A stretch of 64,000 nt of DNA, taken from assembly GCA_022376515.1 (NCBI GenBank), contig WTXI01000082.1, positions 62,001 through 126,000 of the forward strand, in the 5' to 3' direction. The position numbers were made by a program, and so were the translations under genes. This DNA comes from Lactifluus volemus. Lineage: Eukaryota > Basidiomycota > Agaricomycetes > Russulales > Russulaceae. Positions 32,810 through 44,934 of this stretch are shown in pieces. The notes below the pieces were generated by a model. It saw nothing but the letters and a program-made list of their open reading frames with translations, ran no database searches and was not told the DNA's origin. Each line of letters starts with the position of its first letter. Position 1 is the stretch's first letter.

Positions 32810-33925
32810 TCACCGTGCTATAGAATTGCTCAGTGGGCTGCGTATGCGAAGCGTGCGGAGATGAAAGTTCGGCGTCCTGGCGTTGCCACGTTCGTGAAGG
32901 CGAAGGATGTGAGTCGCAACCAGTTGCGACATCGTGTATACACGCTTCTCTGCGGAGACCTGCGACGGTACGCGTGGCGAGACTAGACCAGGCGGGGAAC
33001 AAAGAGGCACAGAATTGTCTAGGAGTTGGAACTGAGATGGTGGAACAGTAGGTAGAGGTGTCAGGCGATGTACGCAAGGCGACGTGGGACTGGCCGGCAG
33101 TGGGTCTAGGGTTACGTCCATCGCATCCCTACCTGTTTCCATCTCCGGCGATGGCGGTGGTGCACGTGTGCCCTCTTGGGGCACACACGATAGTGGTAAA
33201 TGCCTGTTCTCTATCATTGCGGGGGTTGCATCCATAAGGGTGGAAGCGCAGCCACTCAGGTGTAGACGTTGAGCGAGGCGTACCACGAGCTGTTGGTCCA
33301 AGCCACGCAGCTCTTCTCTCACCCTTTCCACCATGGCATCCCTGATACCTGATCCGTCATCGATGTCCATAGAGTCTAGACCACTATCCAAAGTCACACT
33401 TTGTCTGCACTCAGTCTCCACATGTAAGGCGACGATACTGCGGTGCACGGTGGCCGAAAACTGGAGATCTGCAAGGACATGTTTGTTCTTCTTTGACCGC
33501 TTGGCAATGGGACGGGTGACAGCCGTAACAGACGCTCGTGCTGAAGGGGGAACAAGGGCACCGGTGCGACGACGGCGCGGCTCGATGGGAAGGGGCCGTT
33601 TGAGTCCCGGAGGCGCGACTGTTGTCTCTCCAGCGGACAATGTAGGAAACAGAATTGCATTTTCCCCCTCTTGCGAAGAATCTAGAGGCATCGACGAGAG
33701 TGGCTTCGATGTGCGTAGCGCCGTGGTACTTGTTAGGGCAACGGTTGCTGAGGCTTTTCGGGACGGAAAGCGCGAAGGAGGTCCACGATCGGACTTAAGA
33801 GGCCTACTCGTGGACTGCCTCAGAGGGACCGTGTTTGTTTTGTCACCAAATGGCCGTAAGGTTGTAACGATAGGTTTGGAGTTGAAAGCGTCCGGGGCAG
33901 AAATAAGCGTGTGAATGTCATACAT
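32810..33925 (-). CDS. Unknown Ser/Pro/Arg-rich protein (371 residues)
   Basis: The frame is open further upstream, but I chose the ATG at 33925 (MYDIHTLISAPDAFNSKP) because the upstream codons look like leader sequence and a TATA box lies 177 bp before it. The protein is largely disordered. It has a RPFGDKTNTVPLRQSTSRPL segment, a basic patch (EPRRRRTG; AKRSKKNK), a short helical core (RDAMVERVREELRGLDQQLV) and a C-terminus rich in Pro and Ser. The basic KRSKKNK stretch could be a nuclear signal. The GDKTN motif recalls small cell-cycle inhibitors, but nothing else supports that and I do not assign a function. It appears intact and single exon. Confidence 0.7.
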   Translation of the reverse strand: MYDIHTLISAPDAFNSKPIVTTLRPFGDKTNTVPLRQSTSRPLKSDRGPPSRFPSRKASATVALTSTTALRTSKPLSSMPLDSSQEGENAILFPTLSAGETTVAPPGLKRPLPIEPRRRRTGALVPPSARASVTAVTRPIAKRSKKNKHVLADLQFSATVHRSIVALHVETECRQSVTLDSGLDSMDIDDGSGIRDAMVERVREELRGLDQQLVVRLAQRLHLSGCASTLMDATPAMIENRHLPLSCVPQEGTRAPPPSPEMETGRDAMDVTLDPLPASPTSPCVHRLTPLPTVPPSQFQLLDNSVPLCSPPGLVSPRVPSQVSAEKRVYTMSQLVATHILRLHERGNARTPNFHLRTLRIRSPLSNSIAR

Positions 33926-34101
33926 GATCAAGGGAAGAGACAAGCGTCGTCGTGGTCGTGTGTAAAGACAGAGAGTGTGTGGTGGTTGACGTCGACCAGC
34001 GGATACGCAGAGTCTCGAGATCGTGTAAATGACGACGACGGCGGGTGAGGTGAACACGGGGACGGGAAAAGGAATTTTGTCGGTAAATGGCGAACCCCAA
34101 A

Positions 34102-34109
34102 CTTATATA
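34102..34109 (-). promoter_or_regulatory. TATA box of the 32.8-33.9 kb gene
   Basis: TATATAAG on the minus strand, 177 bp upstream of the chosen ATG. Confidence 0.45.
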
Positions 34110-34159
34110 GTTGACCAAACAAACCCAAACATCACGTCGCGCTGAAACCACGCGTTCTG

Positions 34160-35421
34160 GTCACGCACAATAAACCAGACGTCTCAGGGTTTTCTGCCTC
34201 GAGGCTGCTTTTCGAGCCTCATGTTTTGGAGCTGAATCCTCTTCTCCTTGCGTGCTCCAATCCGTCTCAGGATTCTTTGCCCTACCATCAGATTTCTTCC
34301 TTGGCCTAGCCGAATGCCTTAATCTACTTCGCCGCGGGTGATTTTCACGTGAAACAGGGATTCATATAGATTTCCACCCTTTCACATGGCTTGTTCAATC
34401 AGAAAAGTGCTTCTGGTGGCGCTGGCGCCTAACCTTATCTTGACCGCCTTTACCTAGGCCAATTCTTGCGGACCTCCTCTCGTATGGGTCTCGCGAAGCT
34501 AACAATTGTTTCTTGTCGACACTACGACGAAATGTAGGCCGAGCCTTGTTTTCAAATCATCAAAAATTTTCTCGGATAGCGGCAGTATCGTTGGCGCAGT
34601 CATTTTTCGCGTCGTCATCGCTGTACGCGCCGCACGGGTACGTTCGCGGGAGAATGAGAACGAGAATGCGGCGCGGAAGGGTTAAGATAAGTTGAGTATG
34701 GTGAGAAGTACGACAACTACGAAACCGGAGGGCGCAGCCTGGGGGGGCGTTCCTCAGGGCAAACTCTTCGAAGCGTAAACACCGAGGAATTTCGGAGAAA
34801 ATAGCTACCGTCTTCGCTGCCTCTATTTGCAAACTGTAATCTTAAATTCATCTGAAGATATAGCCATGCATAGTCGGAATGAGACAGACGAACGCACAGT
34901 ACGGGCGCAGATGTAATACGGCGATATACACGGGCACAAGCACTGCGGGTGAAAAATGTAAGTAATGAGAGCCGGGAGTGAGATCGTACAAAGTGAGATC
35001 AGAAACAAGGAGAGGTGTAGATGGTAGGGGGAAAGATGACACGTGTACTGTCAGCATTCATTGCGGGTTACTCACTCTCCGCGAGAGGACGGGTATATCA
35101 TGAAGCGCGAGCTGAGATGGGATTCAACATATGGTGCAGTAATTGGACCGAGAAAAAAGGAGACAGAAGAGATAGTGCTGAAAATTTGGCCATAGAAAAA
35201 TCGGAGCTTTGGGGGAGGTAAATACGGGACGAGGCAGTGTAGCACAACATTGAGCCCGAGGGGTTGTGTATGCTCGTAGCTTTGAGGCGTTCTAGAGTAC
35301 CAGACGTGACGACTTGGTTGTGCACCGGATGTCCAGAAACAAAGGCGGATGGCTCCAAGGACAGTGTCTGTGCGGTCGCCGGCTGAACTTGCATCGCCCA
35401 TACATAAAACCAGCTCCCAGA
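34160..35421. other. Intergenic, no recognised gene
   Basis: Lies between two minus-strand genes. It would hold the upstream region of the 32.8-33.9 kb gene and the 3' untranslated part of the zinc-finger gene. Open stretches on both strands show no family resemblance. Confidence 0.5.
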
Positions 35422-36300
35422 TTATGAATCCTCTGTACTCAACGAGTGCATCAACCCTTCTATCGGTTCGCCAGGATGGCGCTTCTTGCAGTGCTCTCGA
35501 AAAAGGTCTTTGCGGGATTGTTTGTATTGGCACCTTCGACAGCCAAACGTCGGTGGATTGTGTATGGATTTGACGTGTCGGCCCATCTCCCACTTTCCAG
35601 AAAATTCCTTCCCGCAGAATTCACAGGTAAATCTGCTCTCGCATGTCGACTGTCTCCGCATTCGATGCGCAGAGTGCTCCACGTCGTGTGTGTTGCGCGC
35701 TGGGCCTGCCCCCGAATGGCTAGAATGGAGGTGGTGACCGTAGGTAGTATCTAGCCTTTCGTCCACCGTCTCCGCCAAAAAGCCTATTTCCGGAACTGGT
35801 TGAGAGTGTGATCTACGGCGATAGCTCTCCTGAAAGTCGTTGAGGGAGTACGTTGGATAGCTTAAGTTCTGCGCCGGTACAGACGGCGGGGCGAAGAAGG
35901 ACGTCCCAGCCCGGCTCTCCAGCGATGCGGAACCCCCCTGGGCCGAAAATTGGGGTCGCGCGGTATATGGATCCAACTTCGTAAAGGGTATGTCGGTGGG
36001 CATCTCCGGATAATGGTGTGGCGAAATATACAGAGCCTCCTCATTCTTGGACACGGGGTGAGCACGGGCTGGGTAGTAAGCCCTCGGGCCTCAAATATCT
36101 TTGTGCTCACCTGCAGGGGCGACAGTACCTCAACTTCCGGCGGGATGTTTTCCGTTATCTAGGGGGAACATCCGAGTCAGCAAAGGACGGAGCGGAGGAT
36201 GCGGGAAATATGGGAATCATACTTGGCGATAAGGCTGGAATCCTGCATTGTAGAACTCGTAGGGAAAGTCAAAGGTCGACCCCGGAGGTTGGGATATCAT
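35422..36300 (-). CDS. C2H2 zinc-finger protein (249 residues, three exons)
   Basis: Exons 36223-36300, 36111-36158 and 35422-36045, with introns of 64 and 65 bp bearing GTATGA..CCCCTAG and GTGAGC..TCCAAG. The joined protein starts MISQPPGSTFDFPYEFYNAG, passes through ITENIPPEVEVLSPLQ and a disordered middle, and ends with two zinc fingers. Finger 1 is FTCEFCGKEFSGKW..HVKSIH and finger 2 is CRRCQYKQSRKDLFREH..H, both C-x2-C-x12-H-x4-H. The layout of a disordered N-terminus and paired C-terminal fingers is typical of small basidiomycete transcription regulators that bind DNA in the nucleus. No targets can be inferred. The gene is intact and the splicing preserves frame, which supports this start. 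Confidence 0.85.
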
Positions 36301-37054
36301 GGCGTCGGGAGAGACAGAGCTAGGGTGCGATAAGTGACTTTGTGTGAGTCCCCGACATGTTAGCTCCCATGTTATAGGAATACAGAAGATGCCTCATGGT
36401 GCACGCGAGTAAGTATGACAGATGCGGTGCTTCAACATTTCGAGTTCCTTAAACAGGTTATTGGATTACACATGAATTATGGCTGTGACACACACTGGAT
36501 GAAAACGTGAGTTGAATGGGTCAAGGAGAGCTGAGGGTGCTATGTGCCAACGCATCACAGAATGTCGTCGTGTCGTAATCATACAGTTCTGGGTGCAGAC
36601 GGTGCCGGCCATGCGGCCCACTGCATGTCATGAAATGCGGATAGTTCAGGATAACAGGAAACCACAAGTTTGGCCCTAGGATGGGTACTGTGGCTTTTTC
36701 TGATCCAGATGGGGTTTCGAAGATCGTTTATGGGTGCATTTCAGGGGAAAGGGTATCGTAAATACGGCACAAAATCATGGGAATCGATTAAAATGAAAAA
36801 CGTGTTCGCTAGATCGAGTTCCTTGGGCACCCAAATAAGCGCCTGTGCCAACTTCGCAAGTGCCAGTGCCAGCGCGCTTTGACGGTTTGACCCTTTTCAC
36901 CGCCCCTAATAAGTTAAGATTCTTCGCACAGAAGCTCACATTTCTATTGCCCTCTTGTAGGGTCAGATAAGGGTGATCGGAACGCGATGTTTTAGTGCCA
37001 GACTAACCCCATTGTGACCAACAAATGGCACAAGCTGAGACGCCTTCTCTTCAC
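36301..37054. other. Upstream region of the zinc-finger gene, no gene seen
   Basis: About 750 bp up to the left end of the Plavaka element. It should contain the zinc-finger gene promoter; no TATA box is obvious. Confidence 0.5.
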
Positions 37055-37077
37055 TACATCAGGAAGATCACACTTTT

Positions 37078-37137
37078 CTTGTCACGACTTGTACAAGCTT
37101 GTACAAGCTTGTACAAGCTTGTACAAGTCGTGACAAG
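37078..37137. repeat. Perfect 60-bp palindrome at the left subterminus
   Basis: Built from CTTGTACAAG units repeated in tandem and closed by CTTGTCACGA on the left and TCGTGACAAG on the right, so the whole 60 bp reads the same on both strands. Further CTTGT/ACAAG copies follow to about 37245. Such clustered motifs are typical transposase-binding sites in CACTA-like elements. Confidence 0.85.
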
Positions 37138-37751
37138 TCCAAAAAGTTGGCAAGCCACAAGCTCGACAAGCAACGTCGAAATTTTGACAAGTCCAGACAT
37201 TTTTTGTTTGAACAAGACTGACAAGGCTGACAAGTAGACAAGCCGGCAAGTGTGAAGATATAACACTGCACTGTAGCACGTTTCCATTGAACCTAGTGTA
37301 CTGGTAGTAGTGCTGGGAGCCTGGGGGGACTACATTCAAATCCACGACTAAATACGCAAAGGAGGGGGGAGGGGGGGGGTATAAATGAACAGAAAACCAG
37401 GCATTGAACGCTGGGAGGACTATAACCAAATCAGCGAGTATGTGTGCGAATTTGGGGGGTATAAATGGACGGAAAACAGGGAAAAGATAGGAGCAAGTTC
37501 AAACGCGCAAAGGGGTACAACCATATAAGTGAATGGAACACGAAAAGACAGGGGGTGAACACGAAAAGACAGGGGGTGGGCTCAAATGCCCAACCATCGA
37601 AACGTCTCCGAACCCGGACCTGCGAGGGGGTATCAACATATGGAGCTGCTTGGCCTGGGACTCAGAGAACAGTGCCGGAAATCTAAAAAATGAGAACTAG
37701 TAAAGGTTGCGATCCAAGCGACGTATATGAATACCTTACCACTGGCATTGG

Positions 37752-40294
37752 CTAATCAGATCCGGGTTCATCAGCAGAAACAATTGGACTGCTCGGCTCA
37801 TGGAGGATTCGGCGTTTTCGCTCCATTGAAGGTGCCTCAACACGAATGTCTTGATCTTGCTGGAATTGGGCTCCACAGCTTTCCAAGATCCGCATCCAGC
37901 GTCTCTTAGAAAGCCCCTCGGCGGACGCGATGTAATCGTCAATCATACCACCCATTTTCTCGCGCGTGTAGTTTCCTATGTCCTCCTGCTTGCCGGTCTT
38001 ATACATTAGGAATGCGCGCTCGACCTAATTATTTCGGTTAGCATAAGCACGGGGGTATGGGTAAACACTCACGCCGCCAGCAGCCATACCAAGGGCCCCC
38101 TTTGGATAGCCGAAATCGAAGCATGAGCCCTTGCACCATTTGATAAACGACGTGAGCACAGATATCACGAAAGGTGACTGGAATATTTCTCGGGGTTTCT
38201 AGATCACGAACTGGTCAGGGCACAAGGGAAATATGTACGAGGCGTCATGATAGACATACGATGTAATAAATCGAGTCTTCCGGGTAAGTGCAATCAACAG
38301 GGGTGGGTACTTTCCAGATCCCTGGCCCGTTGTGCCGTGTGGCCCATGAAGCATATTTAGCGATCGCGACGTGATTCCCTGCAAATTCCGGGGAATTAAA
38401 ATGAGTAGCGACAACCTTAATCGCTTGACGGCCGAAGTAGGCGCGCTTGTCATTGATGCGATTCTTGGCCTGTAGTACCAAATGTCAGCAAGCTACAGTA
38501 AACTTGAATGGAACGGAGTTGAAGGAAATAAATACACACCATGTTGTAGATCTTGTCATTCAGTTGAACTTTGTATCCTGACTGAGGGTACACAATGTCA
38601 ATGAGCATCTGGATTGTTTGAACCTCATCGGATCCGGGCTCAGATAGTTCCCAAGGCTTATTAAGAGATCCAAGGTAGGCATAGAGCGTTGGTAGGAACC
38701 TAGTGACCCAAGCAGAACGAGCAAATTTAGGAAGAAATTGACTTGCGTCCGAGTCTCCCGGCGAGCCAGAGGTCGACGGAGACCCAACATCTCCAGTGGG
38801 GGCCACGACTTGGACGGAGGTTTTCAAATTACCTTTCAGGCTCAAAGTACGATGAATGCCCCGGGCCTTTGCCGGCAGTGGCTTTGCTTGTTCAGCAGCA
38901 GTGGAACCTGCTGGTTTCGAGCTAAAAGCGAGGACGGGCCTGGGTTTCGGACGCTTTGATGCTGGGACTGTGACTTTATCATCGCTATCATCGCCGGCGT
39001 CGCAGATGAGAACGGTCTGACAAATTTGGTCAAGTGATGTTCATGGCAATATCCAAAGAGGGAACAATGACACGCACATCATTTTTGCGATCAAGGTTGG
39101 CATGGCCACTGGTGCTCAGGCGGTGGGAAGGCTGAACCGCGGAAGCATCGTCATCGTTGAGCCCACCGATCGGGTCCTGGACAGGCAGTCCTTGGAAACT
39201 GGCATTTCCTGAGCCTGAGGCACCCTGACTGTGACTCCGAGTCGGAGTCTTCAAGTTTGCCTTCCAGTTTGGGAGAAGACCTGAGGGTATGCCAGGCCCC
39301 GTCGCCGCGGCCTTGGACTTCTTTTTCGTGCTGTCATCATTGCCAATGGGTCACACGTGTGTCAGATTGACTCAGATTTGATTACGCCACTGGGAAATCT
39401 GTCACCTGGTTTTGGGACGCTGTGACTCGGAAGTCTTCGCCAAGCGCCGCCTTTGTCCTGCCTTAATTTCTGCCTTAGCAACTTCGATGGCCGCTCGAAT
39501 CTCCCCTTTTGCCCGCTTTTTGTTTCTCTGTGATGAATCATGGCACCTTTCGGCTCACTGTTTATGAATCTAGTATGACCGACTGGACTTACAGTCGCCT
39601 TCTTGGCTCGAACGGTCATGGTCAGTTGACCCTGCGCTCCCTGCTCCTCTTCGTCCTCAGACACGCCGACGACTTCTGACGTGGTGGACTCCGAGTCCGA
39701 GTCCATGGTTGTGGTCTCGCCAACATCATTTGCCGCGGTTTCTTCTTCCTGTGCTTCCCTGTCGTCTTCTAGCTCCTCCTCAACTTCCATTCTTGCCAAT
39801 ACCTCGATCTTCTCTTGTTCCAGCCTCTGTAATCTGAGCCTGTTCTCTCTCTTACGCTCCTCCAAGGCTTTGATCTCGGAGCTCATCCGCTTAGGACGTT
39901 TCATATCTGGTGCCCCTGGATTGACGACACGGGACGCACGTGTTGGGTTGGGTGATCGAGGTGGAAGATTCTGAAACCTCCCCTTTGCGGGCTTTGCCTT
40001 CGTATGCATTGGCTGGGTCATCTCCACATCTTCCATCTCCACATCGGTGTCGCCGTCGCCGTCTTCAAGTGATCCCGCGAGAGGCTGCTCAGCCTCGTTG
40101 TTTTCGTTTGTGCCACGAGGACTCGGAGACGTAGCCTTCAGTAAGATTTGGGCCTTTATTAGCGAGGCCTTGGAGGAGTGCTGTATCGTCGTACTCACTG
40201 GCTCTAACTGGGGACTCACATGGAGTGCGGGGGAATGCTCAGAGATATCTGAGACCGCATAGGAGCGGGTGATACGACTCGGACGTGGATGCAT
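37752..40294 (-). CDS. Plavaka accessory protein (multi-exon, unknown function)
   Basis: Starts MHPRPSRITRSYAVSDISEH at 40294. Coding blocks are 39362-40294, 39030-39254, 38520-38845, 38245-38470, about 38080-38195 and 37752-38010. The N-terminal half is acidic and disordered with a Glu/Arg-rich coiled coil (EIKALEERKRENRLRLQRLE). The C-terminal half has LPTLYAYLGSLNKPWEL, LIDIVYPQSGYKVQLNDKIY, RAYFGRQAIKVVATHF, IAKYASWATRHNGPGIWK and RAFLMYKTGKQEDIGNYTRE. Proteins with this C-terminal block are frequent in basidiomycete genomes next to transposases. The divergent position inside the element ends suggests a second transposon gene, comparable to the DNA-binding partner in CACTA elements. That role is inference. 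Exact splice sites were not all resolved. Confidence 0.65.
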
Positions 40295-40570
40295 TATGGG
40301 GAATTTATGTATGGTTTAATGGTTTCAACTTGAAGGGAACGACAGTACTGATTTTATATTTTTTTAAGGAGAGAAAAACGAGTGAATGGTCTTGGTAAAA
40401 AAAATGATGGTGAGTAGCTGGGTTGCAACTACTTCGTGAACGCCGTTGGACCCTTTTTTCAAAATCCGTACATGTCCTATTGGTTGCTGTGTTGAACTTC
40501 AACTCAGCAAGTCTAATTCAAGATTTACTCGCACTGGCGGGCTCCAATTGAACTTGTACCCGCTCACTGC
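40295..40570. promoter_or_regulatory. Divergent promoter region of the Plavaka genes
   Basis: 276 bp between the two start codons. AT-rich tracts (TTTTATATTTTTTTAAGG, GGTAAAAAAAATGATGG) lie on the accessory-gene side and a pyrimidine-rich run (TTCTCCCCCCCCTCC) lies just inside the transposase start. Function as a shared promoter is inferred from the arrangement. Confidence 0.4.
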
Positions 40571-43500
40571 ATGGCTACTTCTAGTAACGATCTTCTCCCC
40601 CCCCCTCCGACTGTCTTCGTTTGTCCAGTCTGCTTTCACACATGCAAGTCAGGGCGTGGACTAAATCTGCACAGAAATGCCCTCCATCGACATTTTACAC
40701 CGGACTACGAAAGAATCCCCACAAAGCAAGTTCATCCAGATTTGAATGGTGCGAGCGGGTCTAGTCCAATACTACTTCATGCTGACACTCTGTAGGAATT
40801 CCTTGCGACTCAAATGGTCGCTTCCTTCCTCCTCACACTCCGCCACCGCCTCGCGCACCTTCCGAGGGTGTTTCACCCAACCCCTGGCGTCCCTTTGGAT
40901 CTCGACTTGAATTCGACTTCGCGCATTACCATTTCGTAGAGCTTCAGAGTTCTGGACGCAATATCGACAAAGCTCTTGATATGTGGGCAGCATCTGTGAT
41001 GGAATTTGGGGGTAATGTGCCATGGAAAAATTCTGCTGACTTGTATAGGACGATTGATGCCATCCAGCACGGTGATGCGCCATGGAAAGTTTACCAAGTC
41101 CATTACCAGGGCCCATTTCCTCCTGGTACCCCACCAAAGTGGATGACTGAGAGTTATGAGCTGTGCATGCGAGATGCACGACAGGTTCTCCACCACCAAC
41201 TCAGTACACAAGAGTTTTCAGGTAACATTTCTTAAGCCCCATATAAGCACCCAGGCACTGACGGACGATGCATTCGCAGGTAACATTGATTATGCCCCAT
41301 ATAAGCATCAAGACGCCGACGGACAACGCGTTTGGTCAAATTTGATGTCAGCTGATTGGGCTTGGAAGCAGGCGGTACACCGAAGTCTAATTTTGCCGTT
41401 TTTGGATTGTGCAGCTGATGGATCACCAGGATGCGATTGCGAAAGACAGGGCCACTCATGGGGCCATGTTTGTTCCAATTATAGCCGGAAGCGACAAGAC
41501 AACTGTATCTGTAGCGACAGGGAACCAGGAATATCACCCAGTCTATATGTCACCCGGGAACCTATCAAACATAGCACGGCGGGCTCACACCAACGCTTTC
41601 CTCCCTATTGCCTTTCTCCCTATTCCAAAAAGTGAGTACACTTTTCGCTCGTGTCTATTAAACGAGTTAGACTGATATAATGCATCTCTAGCTTCGAAAA
41701 AAAATAGGAAGGCGGCAACGTATCAAACGTTTTGCCGACAGATGTACCATGCATCCCTTTCCATCATTTTCGAGCCGCTCAAGCCAGGGATGTCGGCGCC
41801 AGAAGTCATAAAATGTCCTGATGGCCATTTTCGACGCGCCATATATGGTTTAGGTCCTTACATTGCTGATTACCCCGAACAGGTGTGGTTGGCGGCTATC
41901 GTGCAAGGGTGGTGTCCAAAGTATGTCATTTATGCTCTTTTATCTGATACAGATACTGAAAATATGCAGGTGCGATGCGCCTCCTCATGATCTCGATTGC
42001 AAAGGGTCCCACCGGAGGAGTGAGAGAAAAACAGATTTCCTTATCGGTGCATGGGATCCAGGTACGCTGTGGACCACTTTTGGCGTTCGTGCAGATGTCG
42101 TGGTATGTTTTTATTATACTCCTTTGTTGCTCCCATAATGTTAAAGGTGATTTACAGCCATTTACCCATTCATTCCCTCGGGCAGACATCCATGAGCTCT
42201 TATCACCAGATCTACTCCACCAAGTCATCAAGGGCACATTCAAAGATCACCTTGTCACCTGGGTTAATGAGTACCTTCTGGAGGAGCATCGTGAAGCCCG
42301 GGGGCTAGATATTATCGCTGACATTGACCGCCGGTACGTCCTTCATTCTTGCGAAGCTTATTCGTGTGACGCGCATCTATGATAGTATATCTGCTGTGCC
42401 ACCATTCCCTGGGTTGCGCCGCTTCCCAGATGGCCGAGACTTCAAACAGTGGACTGGTGACGACTCAAAGGCCCTCATGAAGGTAAGGTCCCGTTACGAA
42501 GTCATGCATTTTACAGCAGCTAAAACAATATGGAGGTATATTTAGGGGCAATCGCCGGTCATGTACCAGACGCGATGGTTAAATCTCTGGTGGCTTTCCT
42601 CGATTTCTGTTACATTGCCCGGCGCAATGCTATCACCAGTGAAGGGCTCAAGCAACTAGAGCACGCTCTGGATCGGTTCCACGTTTACCGAGAGGTATTT
42701 GTTGGCACAGCCGGTGTTAGAGGCGACCAAATATCCCTCCCGCGACAGCACTCTCTCAAGCACTACGTGCGCTCAATTCGTCTCTTTGGATCGCCAAATG
42801 GACTGTGTTCATCGATAACTGAATCGAAACACATTAAGGCAGTCAAGGAGCCCTGGCGACGTTCAAACCGCTTTCAGGCTCTGGCACAAATGCTACAGAC
42901 AAACTGCCGGATGGACAAACTAGCGGCTGCACATCAGGTACTTACAGCGCTTGGGATGATGGATGGGACAACGTCGTCACATCAGGCGATGCTTCTCAGG
43001 GGTGAACAGCCGCAACCAAGGCCCAGGGTAGGAGCAATGGCCGCTGAAGACAATATGGACGATGATGACCATGGCCCAGCCCCAGGTCCCAAATCCTTGT
43101 CCTCAGTTGAGCTAGCTCACACTCCTGGTATGTTCCCCGATATTCTCATCGTGATTACATTCGAGACGACTCGTTGATGACCATCATGATAGCGCGAGGC
43201 TATCCACGAACTCTCAGATCCCTCGCGATTCACATTGACCAACCTGAACTCCCAGCGGCTCTTCGTCGGTTCTTATATGACCAAGTCAACCCAGACTCTG
43301 ATATTTCACCTGCCGATGTCGATATCAACGATTGCCCAGACTTTACTGGCCGTATTGTCGTTTTCCAATCTGCTGTCGCCCGCTTTTACGCACCAAGCGA
43401 CCTTTGTGGAGCCGGTGGAATGTATCATGAACGCATACGCTCCCACCAAAATTGGAAGGGTAAATATCCGCGATACGACACCATGTTCATCAAAACAGGC

Positions 43501-43851
43501 CCGGATTCCGATCCGATGTATGGCATGACCATTGGCCGTGCCCTCCTTTTTTTCTCGTTTACGTTTAGAGACAAACATTTTCCTTGCGTTCTCGTTAATT
43601 GGTACGTTCCGGGTAACGCGCCTGACGAAAACACAGGCATGTGGGTGGTACAGCCCGAATTCGCAGGTAATGGGCGTCGCCCTCTTTCCGTTGTCCACCT
43701 AGATTGCGTAGCAAGAGCAGCACATCTTCTCCCCGTTTATGGGACTTCGTTCATACCAGAGGACTTCCAATTTTACGACTCCCTTGACGCTTTTCGTGCA
43801 TATTTCGTTAACAATGTTATTGACCACCATACTCACGAGTTTCTGTCATAA
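40571..43851 (+). CDS. Plavaka transposase (zinc finger, transposase core, DUF6830-like tail)
   Basis: The start MATSSNDLLPPPPTVFVCPV leads into a C2H2 finger (CPVCFHTCKSG..LNLHRNALH) for DNA binding. The core has DMWAASVMEFGG, YKHQDADGQRVWSNLMSADW, FVPIIAGSDKTTVSVATGNQ and EYHPVYMSPGNLSNIARRAH. It continues with IYGLGPYIADYPEQVWLAAI, VQGWCPKCDAPPHDLD, FPRADIHELLSPDLLHQVIK, GTFKDHLVTWVNEYLLEEH and PPFPGLRRFPDGRDFKQWTG. A DUF6830-like block follows (SLPRQHSLKHYVRSIRLFG, SSITESKHIKAVKEPWRRSN). The final exon from 43191, after an intron GTATGT..GATAG, ends TGMWVVQPEFAG and HTHEFLS. Coding is broken by several short introns. All the expected blocks are present, so it may be functional, although a few junctions (about 40.76, 41.22 and 42.33 kb) were not resolved. 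Confidence 0.82.
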
Positions 43852-44214
43852 GAACTCATAGATTTTCAATTTTATGGTCCAAACCCGTCGAAGGGGGCGC
43901 AGCCTCTGCCAGCCTGACTGAGTGTCTGCGATCATGTCCAATTACTCGTCCTGTCGCTGCGGCATCTGGCCAGGACCTTATTCGTGATCACGATCCTGTT
44001 ATTGACCCACCTCCCGAGCCTGTCTGTCCCTGTTCTTGATCGCGGTGACTATCGACCATTGGCCTCCCTTGCCTGCTCGAAGACGCCATGGGCATCCATC
44101 AAGCTCTGTCCCTGTTATCACCCGAGTTCTCCGGACGTAGTATGACCTCATGTCCGAACGTTACTTCACGCACGCATCGCCCACTGTATGGTGTACTCTT
44201 CACTGGCTCACCGT

Positions 44215-44760
44215 GTTATGCGGAACCTTTCTGGCGCAGAGATAGAGACATATTTGACAACAAAACATCCCGATTATGCTATCCTTGCAGTTCGGATCGC
44301 TGCACCAACCTCCACAAGGAAACAAAGAAGAACTTTTCTCATGTTATCAAAGGTCTGTACAACTACGGTTTGTGCTGTTCAAAAGCTTTCCTGTCATGGT
44401 CTGAGTCTTGTTTAGTGAATCCTAAAACCAGGCAAGCTGCTAGCATGATCCCGAAGGAGACTTACGACGTCGTGATGGCTAACGCCAAAACCTTAGACTC
44501 TGCCATCATCTATGAGCGTGACTTCCGGTACAACTTGTACGTATCGCTGATGACGGAGAGAATATTACTGACGCCATCCCTATAGCTTTGGCTTCAGTGT
44601 TCCTACTTGCTATGTATCAAGCAGGTTTAGCGGAACGACCTCAGCACCTTATCCTGCGCGTTGCAGTTGACATAGTACACGGCTCCGATGTTGAAGGAGT
44701 TCTCCAGACACTGGCATCAACCATACAACCTCACGCCGTCTACAATCATTCGGATTCATT
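44215..44760 (+). pseudogene. RNR1: Captured fragment of ribonucleotide reductase large subunit
   Basis: The first block reads LSGAEIETYLTTKHPDYAIL then AVRIAA. After a frame change it reads TNLHKETKKNFSHVIKGLYN and Y. An intron (GTTTGTGC..GTTTAG) is followed by NPKTRQAASMIPKETYDVVM and ANAKTLDSAIIYERDFRYN. A second intron (GTACGT..CTATAG) is followed by FGF, a scrambled stretch, and AERPQHLILRVAVDIVHGSD with VEGVLQTLA. These match, in order, the region after the ATP cone of class I RNR large subunits (HPDYAxLAARIAxSNLHKxT, NPxTGxxAPMI, DSAIxYxRDFxYNYFGF, GKVAERPQHLIMRVAxGIHG). Introns show it came from genomic DNA, not from an mRNA copy. Frameshifts and missing catalytic regions make it non-functional. 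It lies between the Plavaka transposase and the right end. Confidence 0.85.
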
Positions 44761-44934
44761 CCTCAGTTGCGCCATCTTCTTTCGTTTGTGGAGGCCAGTT
44801 GTGAGATGGCACAAGTACACTGTATACAGCTGCCATATGACCCCGACAGTGTGACTCACTTCTCGTTGTAAAAACACGTCTCATTTGTCACTATTCGAGC
44901 ACGCGCGCGCAACTAGTACAGTAGTTAAAAATAC

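Noticed and set aside
32810..33925. Securin-like cell-cycle inhibitor
   Set aside because: Only a short GDKTN-type motif supports it; no canonical destruction box or C-terminal acidic segment was recognised.
44088..44585. A 165-codon open frame as an independent gene
   Set aside because: It reads through two introns of the RNR1 fragment; conserved blocks change phase exactly at GT..AG boundaries.
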